IMG/VR virus record: IMGVR_UViG_3300033571_002928
Coordinates: 1 to 45,308 of that record
Length of the DNA: 45,308 bases
Direction: 5' to 3' (one strand)
Source of the DNA: a virus
The translations under genes were made by a program, and so were the position numbers. A model generated the notes under the pieces. It was not told the origin of the DNA. It did no database searches and saw nothing but the letters and a program-made list of their open reading frames with translations. Shown one piece after another: positions 18,918 to 24,874 of the stretch; within the stretch, counting starts at the first letter, position 1; every line of letters starts with the position of its first letter.

Positions 18918-19263
18918 ACTCAACAATCTGTAGGCATCTATCAAGAAGAGTAAGTAAGGGGCGGGTCTTCACGGTAACGTGGTTACTGAGTTGGCCCCCC
19001 TGATCTTCAACCATTGCAGCTTGGCTAAGCAACTCTTGTGCTTGTATATCCCTAAGCGATTGTCTAAGGACATCATACGATAGGCGAGGGAGAGCAGATA
19101 ACTTAGCCTCAATCCTCGTGTAGTAAGCATTGAGAGAAACTGCGCTAGCGTACATCTTTTCCAACTCCTCGCGCTCTGCGTTTTTCGCTTCCGCCAAAGC
19201 GAGTTCGATAACTGAGTTCGCATATTCTTGTGCCCTTGCGTAAACATTTTCAATGTCGCTCAT
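18877..19263 (-). CDS. Hypothetical helical protein
   Basis: The protein has 128 residues, is mostly Ala/Glu/Leu-rich helix and probably a coiled coil. Its ATG overlaps the stop of the HslV-like gene (ATGA) and its 3' end overlaps the giant gene's end on the other strand by 41 bases. That convergent overlap marks the boundary between late and early transcription; no terminator hairpin is visible there. No family recognised. A partner role for the coupled HslV-like protein is only a guess from position. Confidence 0.72.
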   Translation of the reverse strand: MSDIENVYARAQEYANSVIELALAEAKNAEREELEKMYASAVSLNAYYTRIEAKLSALPRLSYDVLRQSLRDIQAQELLSQAAMVEDQGGQLSNHVTVKTRPLLTLLDRCLQIVESISAEKAHLDHTK

Positions 19264-19784
19264 TGCTTGTCAATTCCTATAGAAAAAACCTCAGCAGATT
19301 TTTTGCCGCCATCTTCTGGTTGCCTTGGCTTGTTAGTAAATAAATAGTTTGCCTCATCGAGTGCAAGTATGTCAATGCCCATCCCGCAAGTGGCATCAAA
19401 TTCACATGCTGCTTTCACTGCATCAACAGCGTTTGCCCCCATATACATAGCACCCATCGCGTAATCTCTACCCGCGCCTTGAGCGTATTTGTTTTCCTCA
19501 AAGTGTATTGGGTATGGTTCGCGCTCGTACTTATAGATAATCCCGCCGGGTGCGATCTCCATAAGGTGGCATGCGTCATCGTCCCTCTGAAACTCAGGCC
19601 ACTGCTCTGGATCTTTGCCTTCTTCTACCCAATTAAATAAAGCAGCAGCGCGGTCAAAACTACCAGACACACCATAGAGAGAATCCCCAATCTTTTTAAT
19701 CTTTGTTACGGATCTCTTCAGACCAGCATTTGTTGACTGCCTATCAGCGGCAAGAATAGATCCATCCCATACAATCACTGTCAT
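19260..19784 (-). CDS. HslV/proteasome-beta-like Ntn-hydrolase
   Basis: The protein has 174 residues and begins MTVIVWDGSILAADRQSTN. This matches the N-terminal strand of the HslV/20S beta family, where Met removal exposes Thr as nucleophile. D14 of the LAADRQ segment and a Lys of TKIKKIGD (28-31) sit where the catalytic Asp and Lys are expected, followed by the usual SGSFDRA turn. HslV degrades proteins together with the HslU ATPase; no HslU-like gene is in the window. An AAGGGG site precedes the start. The substrate and partner in phages are unknown. Confidence 0.82.
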   Translation of the reverse strand: MTVIVWDGSILAADRQSTNAGLKRSVTKIKKIGDSLYGVSGSFDRAAALFNWVEEGKDPEQWPEFQRDDDACHLMEIAPGGIIYKYEREPYPIHFEENKYAQGAGRDYAMGAMYMGANAVDAVKAACEFDATCGMGIDILALDEANYLFTNKPRQPEDGGKKSAEVFSIGIDKQ

Positions 19785-20059
19785 AACAACCCCTTCTGTC
19801 TCATAGTAAACAGATCCGTTTCTTCGTAGACATCGTTAATCTTTTCCCACTCTATGCCATTGCGAGTCTTTGGATCATCGCCCTTCTTGTACGACTCTAC
19901 AAACCTAGCTGTTTCCCTAGCTGAAGTATCGCCAAGTTCATCGCGCCACTTCTTGTACAGGGCTTTCCGGTCTTTTGCACTCAGCTTTATCGCTTCGTTG
20001 AATCGCTTCTGGAATGCTTCTCTCGTCTCGTTCAGCTGCTTTATTATTTCTGGGCTCAC
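19781..20059 (-). CDS. Hypothetical protein, GTG start
   Basis: I take the GTG at 20059 as start because GGAG lies about seven bases upstream; a longer frame back to 20107 exists but lacks a ribosome site. The product has 92 residues, is highly charged and helical (NETREAFQKRFNEAIKLSAK), with no membrane segment. The stop overlaps the start of the HslV-like gene. A long out-of-frame overlap with the small membrane gene at 19938-20135 is unusual. No family recognised. Confidence 0.65.
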   Translation of the reverse strand: MSPEIIKQLNETREAFQKRFNEAIKLSAKDRKALYKKWRDELGDTSARETARFVESYKKGDDPKTRNGIEWEKINDVYEETDLFTMRQKGLL

Positions 20060-20135
20060 TGTATTTCTCCACAAGATAATTGGCACCCATAGATCCGAAT
20101 GCCGCAAAGAATCCCCATATAATCATCTCCAACAT
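19938..20135 (-). CDS. Small membrane protein overlapping the next gene
   Basis: The protein has 65 residues starting MLEMIIWGFFAAFGSMGAN, with one N-terminal transmembrane helix (about 4-20) and a charged tail. The ATG at 20135 has AGGAG about ten bases upstream. The last 120 bases overlap the downstream gene in another frame, so only the membrane segment is strongly supported. Phage genomes often hold small proteins beginning this way, function unknown. Confidence 0.5.
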   Translation of the reverse strand: MLEMIIWGFFAAFGSMGANYLVEKYSEPRNNKAAERDERSIPEAIQRSDKAECKRPESPVQEVAR

Positions 20136-20208
20136 TACCAAGAACTCCTGTCTATTTTGTCCAGTTGATTTTCCATAGACTTGAATCGAGACTCAATCTC
20201 AGCCAAGT

Positions 20209-20391
20209 TCATTTCAATCTTCTGGTACTTTTTGTTGGATCTACGCCGTGCTCAATAAGAAGGGTTCGCAGACGGACGATCTCCTGATCCCTCTCTTCTA
20301 ATTTTCGCAGCAGGTTTCTTGACATATTGAAGTGATGTTGCTCAGCCTTCTCCAACACTTCCTTAAATTCACTAAGATTCAGCTCGATCAC
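20209..20391 (-). CDS. Small coiled-coil protein
   Basis: The protein has 60 residues and starts at a GTG that overlaps the TGA of the upstream zinc-ribbon gene. It is a near-continuous charged helix (EFKEVLEKAEQHHFNMSRN, LEERDQEIVRLRTLLIEHG) with Leu spacing typical of a short coiled coil. No family recognised. Confidence 0.6.
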   Translation of the reverse strand: MIELNLSEFKEVLEKAEQHHFNMSRNLLRKLEERDQEIVRLRTLLIEHGVDPTKSTRRLK

Positions 20392-20720
20392 GTAAAGTCT
20401 CCTATCCCTAATTCTTTGAATACATCCTGAACATCAGACGAATGATCGTACTCTTCGTACATGTCATCGTCAAGATCTCTCTTCTTCTTCGCGGGTTGTG
20501 CCTTCCCACGCTTAGCTTGGACTACCTCTGGTGCCTTAGCTGCGGCTTCGACTAGCTTACGAGGGCCACGAACTGCGACGTCGATATCATCTAATACTTC
20601 TATAGTTGCATATCTAAATCCACAATTCGGGCACTTGCGCTTGCGTCGTAAGTCACCGTCAACCGTAAGCCTAGAATCATATACGGCAGTCTTGGTTCCG
20701 CACTTCAAACAGTTTTGCAT
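20388..20720 (-). CDS. NrdR-like zinc-ribbon protein lacking the ATP cone
   Basis: The protein has 110 residues. Residues 1-45 match the zinc ribbon of the ribonucleotide-reductase repressor NrdR: C4-x2-C7, the VYDSR motif, the basic RRKRKC run and C30-x2-C33 followed by GFRYATIE. In NrdR this ribbon binds NrdR boxes and a following ATP-cone senses nucleotides. Here the ATP-cone is missing, replaced by an Ala/Lys-rich linker and an acidic tail. It might bind host nrd promoters or other DNA; function is inferred. It overlaps neighbours on both sides. Confidence 0.75.
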   Translation of the reverse strand: MQNCLKCGTKTAVYDSRLTVDGDLRRKRKCPNCGFRYATIEVLDDIDVAVRGPRKLVEAAAKAPEVVQAKRGKAQPAKKKRDLDDDMYEEYDHSSDVQDVFKELGIGDFT

Positions 20721-21007
20721 TATTGTAAAGTTGCAGCCTTAATGTTTTCTTCTGCTGTTTCGAATACTTGCTTTGCGTATACATTAAAAGTCTTGATTGC
20801 ATCAGGGTATTCATCATCCTGCAAGTCGCACAACCGCATAGCTAATCCTGTACAAACAGCAAACGCTCGCATATGAGTGCCAAGCATAATGTCTGGATTG
20901 TCATGCGTGTAATTTATCCACATCTGAACCATCTCATTACACAGGCGGTACTGCTGCTCATCAGGGAACAAAGCCCTCACTTTGTCTTGTGCTTGTTCTT
21001 GACTCAT
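20720..21007 (-). CDS. Hypothetical protein
   Basis: The protein has 95 residues and is soluble and helical (DEQQYRLCNEMVQMWINYTH). An AGGAGC site precedes the ATG, which overlaps the upstream stop (TAATG). No motif or family recognised. It lies between the HTH protein and the zinc-ribbon protein, so it is part of the early regulatory and replication operon. Confidence 0.65.
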   Translation of the reverse strand: MSQEQAQDKVRALFPDEQQYRLCNEMVQMWINYTHDNPDIMLGTHMRAFAVCTGLAMRLCDLQDDEYPDAIKTFNVYAKQVFETAEENIKAATLQ

Positions 21008-21207
21008 TATTGCTCCTGTTGTTTATGTTTTTGGTACTGTTGTTGAATGAAAGAATCTATATCTTCCTTGCGAAAGCGATAAGCCCTTCCAACCTTTGCT
21101 GCGGGGATGTTTCCATCTCGTGCCATTTTGCGAACTGTGTATTCAGTCAACCCAAAGTAAGCAGCGGCATCCTCAACGTCCATTAGTTTTTCTACTGTTG
21201 CAACCAT
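21007..21207 (-). CDS. Excisionase/MerR-like HTH DNA-binding protein
   Basis: The protein has 66 residues. The core (MDVEDAAAYFGLTEYTVRK, MARDGNIPAAKVGRAYRF, KEDIDSFI) is the HTH_17 / excisionase fold: helix-turn-helix followed by a small wing that ends in a Gly-Arg-x-Tyr/Trp-Arg-Phe motif. Such proteins bind DNA as excisionases or small regulators. There is no integrase in the window, so a transcription-regulator role is more likely. GAGGAAAT precedes the ATG. Confidence 0.82.
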   Translation of the reverse strand: MVATVEKLMDVEDAAAYFGLTEYTVRKMARDGNIPAAKVGRAYRFRKEDIDSFIQQQYQKHKQQEQ

Positions 21208-21425
21208 TCTATTTCCTCTCCATGCTTAATTAGAAATTCATGCGTGAACTCTATGCGTCTAGAGTCATACATATCTTTCTTTGTCATCCGAATCATCTCG
21301 CTTGACTTTACTGGTGGGGCATCATACATGCAGACCCATGTGCCTCGACCAGTGGACTCAACTACCGATACTGTTCGGCCACTCGGCAGCAGAAGTATCT
21401 TCCCTGTCAGGTCGGTACTGCTCAC
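21192..21425 (-). CDS. Hypothetical protein, start uncertain
   Basis: The shared end is clear (TKKDMYDSRRIEFTHEFLIK). The start is not: GTG at 21425 gives 77 residues and a 68-base overlap with the nuclease gene, while ATG at 21518, which has a GAGGAAAG just upstream, gives 108 residues and overlaps the nuclease's cysteine cluster by 161 bases in another frame. The conserved-looking part (GKILLLPSGRTVSVVES, GTWVCMYDAPP) resembles a small beta-barrel. No family recognised. Confidence 0.55.
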   Translation of the reverse strand: MSSTDLTGKILLLPSGRTVSVVESTGRGTWVCMYDAPPVKSSEMIRMTKKDMYDSRRIEFTHEFLIKHGEEIEWLQQ

Positions 21426-22236
21426 AAAACTGCGAGACTTCACAATAGTCTGCACATCGTCTATATGTACCCCGCCTTTCTTCAATAAAACATCCGTCAG
21501 CGAGTTTTTCTTCAGCATCTTCTTTCCTCTCAAAGATCTTGATTGCGCGTTTACCACCCTCTTTCATCAGGGCATAGGTGTTACCGGAGAACCACCGCTC
21601 TTCATCCGAGCAGGAAACAGGCTCACCACTCTCAGCATGCTGATGGATCCATACCCTGTTATCAATGTAGGCTTTGGCTTCACCTAAATCCCAGATCGGT
21701 ATATCAATAATCTTTACTGGAATCTTTGGGTAGTTAGGATCTCTAAGGGTGCCAGACTTATGCCAGTCCCTAAGAATAGCAACGATGCGAAGTTTGTTTA
21801 CGGTGTACCCATTAACAACGGCAAGCCAACGAAGAACATTAAGCTGACGCTCCCACTCAATGTGGTTATCCATCTGAGCTTTGTATGTACCTGTTACCTT
21901 GTAGTCATCCAGTACACCGTTACGAAGATCCATACGGTCGAACTGACCCGACACTTTCCAACCATTCACATCAGCATAAAGTCTATCTTCAGCAATCACA
22001 GACTTGCCCTGATCTTGTCGTTCAAGGATTGTGTGTACTGCCTGACCGAGCAAAGACCATACGCGCTCGCTGGCATCCTCAACAATAGCGTCCTTGTACT
22101 TCTTGATTAAGACTCGACGGTGAGCTGAATCAATTAGCTTAGTAACTGATATGTCGCTATTGCCAGAAGAGTAAGGATCATTCTTTACCGCTTCAACAAA
22201 AGCGTTTGGTAGTCCGTGTAGGTTAGATATATTCAA
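21358..22236 (-). CDS. Cas4/RecB-like PD-(D/E)XK nuclease with cysteine cluster
   Basis: The protein has 292 residues. The nuclease core reads GQFDRMDL then VLDDYKVTGT, giving the D-x(n)-D-x-K metal and catalytic residues, with the upstream motif I region near GQAVHTILERQ. The C-terminus has C-x3-C-x5-C (RRCADYCEVSQFC) and another Cys in PVSCSDEERW, matching the 4Fe-4S binding pattern of Cas4/AddB-type nucleases. It probably acts as an exonuclease that makes single-stranded ends for the ERF annealase encoded nearby. Its stop lies inside the downstream gene. Confidence 0.82.
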   Translation of the reverse strand: MNISNLHGLPNAFVEAVKNDPYSSGNSDISVTKLIDSAHRRVLIKKYKDAIVEDASERVWSLLGQAVHTILERQDQGKSVIAEDRLYADVNGWKVSGQFDRMDLRNGVLDDYKVTGTYKAQMDNHIEWERQLNVLRWLAVVNGYTVNKLRIVAILRDWHKSGTLRDPNYPKIPVKIIDIPIWDLGEAKAYIDNRVWIHQHAESGEPVSCSDEERWFSGNTYALMKEGGKRAIKIFERKEDAEEKLADGCFIEERRGTYRRCADYCEVSQFCEQYRPDREDTSAAEWPNSIGS

Positions 22237-22598
22237 AGTTCAACTCGCCAATCATGTACTGGTTCAATGGGTTTGTTTCTGTCTGTATCAAAGAAGTGCT
22301 TAGAATAATTAGGCGCTAACTGAGAAACATGCAGATACCGCTGCTCTGCTAACAAGTATCCCTCAAGTTCATACAGCTTGTCAATAGCATTAGCGAAAGC
22401 AATCGCTTCACCCTTTGCTTTGCTGTAAACATTATTATCAACGCATGCTGATATGCCTGTTGCCTTGAATCCATTACGCATAGTAACAATACATATCGTT
22501 AAGGTGCCACGATAAATATAATCCGTGTCCACCATCTTGTCGCGTATGTCGTTCAGATTAACATTGTCTGGAAGGTTGCCATATTTATATGAGGTCAT
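22233..22598 (-). CDS. Gp49/Gp66 family phage protein
   Basis: The protein has 121 residues from the ATG at 22598; a TTG at 22616 would add six. The segment TICIVTMRNGFKATGISACV followed by GEAIAFANAIDKLYELEGYL is the hallmark of the N4 Gp49/Sf6 Gp66 family (Phage_gp49_66), found in many phages next to recombination or replication genes. Its molecular function is not known. It overlaps both neighbours by a few bases. Confidence 0.8.
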   Translation of the reverse strand: MTSYKYGNLPDNVNLNDIRDKMVDTDYIYRGTLTICIVTMRNGFKATGISACVDNNVYSKAKGEAIAFANAIDKLYELEGYLLAEQRYLHVSQLAPNYSKHFFDTDRNKPIEPVHDWRVEL

Positions 22599-22809
22599 TG
22601 CATGATTCCCAATCAATTAGTTTTCGCATATACCAATGCGCTTTGTGCAAGTCTTCCAGCTTGTTCTTGTGTTCATACCTCCAAAGGTATTTGATTATGC
22701 TACCTCTAAGAAATCCGCCGAAGGAATCTCCTAGCGCCGCTTGAATAGCATCGATACACTCTATTCCGCCTTGCGTGTAGTGCGATGGGTTATTAACAGA
22801 ATCACTCAT
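22585..22809 (-). CDS. DUF3310 family protein
   Basis: The protein has 74 residues. The sequence NNPSHYTQGGIECIDAI and the following GSIIKYLWRYEHKNKLEDL with KAHWYMRKLI is the DUF3310 signature, a very common small phage protein usually found in early regions; its function is not settled. Start ATG overlaps the stop of a short upstream gene (ATGA). Confidence 0.85.
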   Translation of the reverse strand: MSDSVNNPSHYTQGGIECIDAIQAALGDSFGGFLRGSIIKYLWRYEHKNKLEDLHKAHWYMRKLIDWESCNDLI

Positions 22810-22940
22810 CGGAAACTTTCATTAAGTGTAATTAAGTGAGCAGTCTCTCCTGCTGTCACGTCGATGCACATTTCCCTGACGTTACGGGTTGGAACTTGGA
22901 TAACCAAGTAGGAGTTTTCGCCCCGAACACTAACGATCAT
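22806..22940 (-). CDS. 44-residue small protein
   Basis: This short frame (MIVSVRGENSYLVIQVPTRN and 24 more residues) fills part of an otherwise empty gap. It looks like two or three beta strands (YLVIQVP, MCIDVTAGETAHLITL). The stop overlaps the DUF3310 start by four bases (ATGA), the same coupling used by most genes here, which is the main reason to believe it. The ribosome site is weak. No family recognised. Upstream, 22941-23031 holds only a small CCCC/GGGG hairpin and a doubtful 28-codon Cys-rich frame. Confidence 0.6.
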   Translation of the reverse strand: MIVSVRGENSYLVIQVPTRNVREMCIDVTAGETAHLITLNESFR

Positions 22941-23031
22941 AAAGATCGCACAACATTAGACCAGTGCGTCGCTCGGGCACATGTGCAATATGATGAATAC
23001 CACACTGGTAGCAAACACCCCATCAGCGGGG

Positions 23032-23412
23032 CTACATCAACAACTGCATTGCAGCATTAGATTGTTTCCGCTGCTTTCTTACTGGAACAGCCGACTGCTT
23101 TTTTGCTTTGTATCGTGCGGTGCGCTGAGCTGGGGTAAGTCTTGTTCTAGGACAGTCCTCGTTCTCACCCCATCGATACACAGGAATAGAATCCCTATTC
23201 AGCGTATCTTTAATCCACGCACACACATGGATAATCTTATGCTTTCGCCAACAGTTAAGCAAGGACTGAGCCGTTATGATGTGGCAACCTATTTCTCTTG
23301 ATACATCGTGGGCACTGTGCTTGCCCTTCCTTAGTAACAAAAGTATTTGAGCATACATCTCTTGGTTCAGCTTGACTTTCTTGACTCGTTTACGATCTAT
23401 TTCGTGCAACAT
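23032..23412 (-). CDS. Winged-helix-like DNA-binding protein
   Basis: The protein has 126 residues. Residues 15-60 read as helix-turn-helix (MYAQILLLLRKGKHSAHD, REIGCHIITAQSLLNC) followed by a wing-like IIHVCAWIKDTLNRD and PVYRWGEN. The C-terminal 35 residues are basic (TPAQRTARYKAKKQ). I know this arrangement from small phage DNA-binding proteins. It is probably a regulator of this operon or a replication accessory. Confidence 0.7.
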   Translation of the reverse strand: MLHEIDRKRVKKVKLNQEMYAQILLLLRKGKHSAHDVSREIGCHIITAQSLLNCWRKHKIIHVCAWIKDTLNRDSIPVYRWGENEDCPRTRLTPAQRTARYKAKKQSAVPVRKQRKQSNAAMQLLM

Positions 23413-23418
23413 GACTCA

Positions 23419-23664
23419 TTACCAATCCACGAGATCATCTTCTTGTTGGCGTTGAGGACGTGCGGCACCAGAAGGTTTAGACCCATCATCTGCCTCAAGA
23501 TTTCCAGACAAGTACTGCAGTCCTGCCTTAGATGTACGTGGCCATAGACCGCCCTTCCACTTTGTCCCATCAGAAAACTCGATGGTTACATTGTGTGATG
23601 GAGCCTTAGGATTCTCTCCTGCCTTAGCGTTTTTGAATATAGCAATATTGTTATACTGACCCAT
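23419..23664 (-). CDS. Small hypothetical protein, possible DUF736-like
   Basis: The ATG at 23664 has AAGGTG upstream and overlaps the ERF gene by 14 bases. The protein has 81 residues: an N-terminal MGQYNNIAIFKNAKAG, a beta strand pair (HNVTIEFSDGTKWKGG) and an acidic C-terminal tail ending DDLVDW. A beta core with an acidic, aromatic-ended tail is reminiscent of single-strand DNA-binding proteins, but the similarity is loose. It sits directly after the annealase, which would suit such a role. Confidence 0.6.
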   Translation of the reverse strand: MGQYNNIAIFKNAKAGENPKAPSHNVTIEFSDGTKWKGGLWPRTSKAGLQYLSGNLEADDGSKPSGAARPQRQQEDDLVDW

Positions 23665-24343
23665 TTGTTTCACCTTTAGTAGCAATACGTTTCTGAAGTT
23701 TGTCTACAATCTCTGCGAACTTAGACAGTGGTATCTGTTCTGTGCCGCTGACTTTGTAGATGTTATGCAAGTCTGCCTTATCCATCCCAGCCTTGTCAAG
23801 CAAATCTTCAATAATTTTTACATCATCTGGTGTCATTGAAGGTTGCGCAGACTTAGACTTTACTTCGTGAGTCTGGCGATCAGGATCCTCGTCGATTGGA
23901 ATGGCAAACAATTGGAACGCCATATACTTGTACGCAATTGATAGTGCCTTGTTAGTTGCCTTATCACCTGAGTCCATTGCCTCACCAACCGTAACAACTG
24001 TACACTCGCTGCCATCAACCGCCGACTTGATTGTGTACGCTACGTTCAGCGTTACATAGAACAGTGCGTTGCCTCGGCTGTTCGTGCGCTCAGACACATC
24101 ACGACTAAGAACTTGTGGGACGATGACTAGGTTTGCTTCAACCAGATGATGAGACAGTCGGTTGAGAACAGCATCAATGCCACGGAACTTGAATCCTTGA
24201 CTCTCGTTCTTGCTATCTTTAGCGATGCCCTTCTCTGCGAATGCTGCCATTACTTGATGGATTGCTTGGTACACATGCAGTCCTTTGTTAGGAGTCTCTG
24301 CTCTGTACTCCTTCTGTGCGGATACTAATAAGTTTTCTTTCAC
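23651..24343 (-). CDS. erf: ERF-family single-strand annealing protein
   Basis: The start is GTG at 24343, five bases after a perfect AAGGAGG. The product has 230 residues. The ERF core is clear: a glycine-rich FKFRGIDAVLNRL segment and the signature GEAMDSGDKATNKALSIAYK with YMAFQLFAIP. ERF proteins anneal complementary single strands during phage recombination and circularisation, as in P22. It is the first gene of the leftward early operon, close to the divergent control region, and with the Cas4-like nuclease makes a plausible exonuclease and annealase pair. Confidence 0.92.
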   Translation of the reverse strand: MKENLLVSAQKEYRAETPNKGLHVYQAIHQVMAAFAEKGIAKDSKNESQGFKFRGIDAVLNRLSHHLVEANLVIVPQVLSRDVSERTNSRGNALFYVTLNVAYTIKSAVDGSECTVVTVGEAMDSGDKATNKALSIAYKYMAFQLFAIPIDEDPDRQTHEVKSKSAQPSMTPDDVKIIEDLLDKAGMDKADLHNIYKVSGTEQIPLSKFAEIVDKLQKRIATKGETNGSV

Positions 24344-24438
24344 GGTTCCTCCTTGGTTGAAAGAGATGCCAGTGTATAACAAGATCTAGTTAGGTTGTGA
24401 TATTTCTTTAGATCTTTTAGTTATAAAGAACTGAGACT

Positions 24439-24468
24439 TGTCCGAAAAATGTATACAAACATCGGACA
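24439..24468. promoter_or_regulatory. Nested palindromic operator candidate
   Basis: The outer arms TGTCCGA and TCGGACA are perfect inverted repeats, and the centre is the self-complementary TGTATACA, spaced four bases from each arm. The whole 30-bp site has two-fold symmetry, as expected for a dimeric or tetrameric repressor. It lies about 100 bases upstream of the ERF start. A second copy of the TGTATACA core is at 24543-24550. Confidence 0.55.
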
Positions 24469-24759
24469 ATGTTGCAACAAAAATAATACATTTGTCAGAA
24501 ACATTCTACATCTAGTTGAAATGTATTAACAAATAATTAACATGTATACAAAACCCCATTTTTTGAGCATGTCGTTGGTGATATGCACACGAAAGTAACA
24601 TGTGCTATATTTCCGACCCGGCATTGATCGACCCGATGCTCGCTAGTCAGGCAGAACGAAGCGGATAAAACCCTAACACATGGGAATAAACGAGTTGCCA
24701 TCCTTTTTTTTAGGACACACCTCATTACTGGGGTTAGGTTTTCTTTTGCATGAATTTTC

Positions 24760-24778
24760 AATGAGAATAATTCTCAAC
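24760..24778. promoter_or_regulatory. Fur-box-like palindrome
   Basis: The 15-bp core TGAGAATAATTCTCA (24762-24776) is a perfect 7-1-7 inverted repeat and matches the host Fur consensus TGATAATnATTATCA except for one symmetric pair; the TGAGAAT form is frequent in real Fur boxes. It lies about 60 bases upstream of the -35 of the primase-helicase promoter. Binding by Fur is inference. Confidence 0.5.
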
Positions 24779-24837
24779 TAGTATTAAAGAATCCTTGCAT
24801 AAGAAACAAAATAAAAAAGAAATTTTTGATATGAACC

Positions 24838-24867
24838 TTGACAGTAATATTTTTATGCAGCTATTAT
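24838..24867 (+). promoter_or_regulatory. Sigma70-type promoter of the rightward early operon
   Basis: Perfect -35 TTGACA (24838-24843), an 18-base spacer, and -10 TATTAT (24862-24867). Initiation about seven bases after the -10 would fall at 24874-24875, which is the A of the primase-helicase ATG. There is no ribosome site between, so the first gene may be read from a leaderless or nearly leaderless message. Confidence 0.65.
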
Positions 24868-24874
24868 CGTTTTT

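Larger units (their letters stand above)
24344..24874. promoter_or_regulatory. Divergent early control region without genes
   Basis: About 530 AT-rich bases separate two divergent early operons. They hold a 30-bp nested palindrome (24439-24468), a perfect 10-bp palindrome TGTTGCAACA (24470-24479), a second TGTATACA (24543-24550), two CGACCCG repeats near 24610-24640, an imperfect inverted repeat AAAACCCTAAC / GTTAGGTTTT (24667-24677 and 24733-24742), a Fur-box-like palindrome (24760-24778) and a promoter (24838-24867). A replication origin could also be here. No coding frame is convincing. Confidence 0.65.

Noticed and set aside
22836-23301. Plus-strand frames opposite the small gene and winged-helix gene
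   Set aside because: Low-complexity or shadow composition, no ribosome sites; the minus-strand genes explain the region.
24537-24761. 74-codon minus-strand frame in the divergent control region
   Set aside because: Composition is Cys/Arg/Val-rich without domain look, no ribosome site, and it overlaps likely operators and the terminator-like repeat; treated as noncoding.
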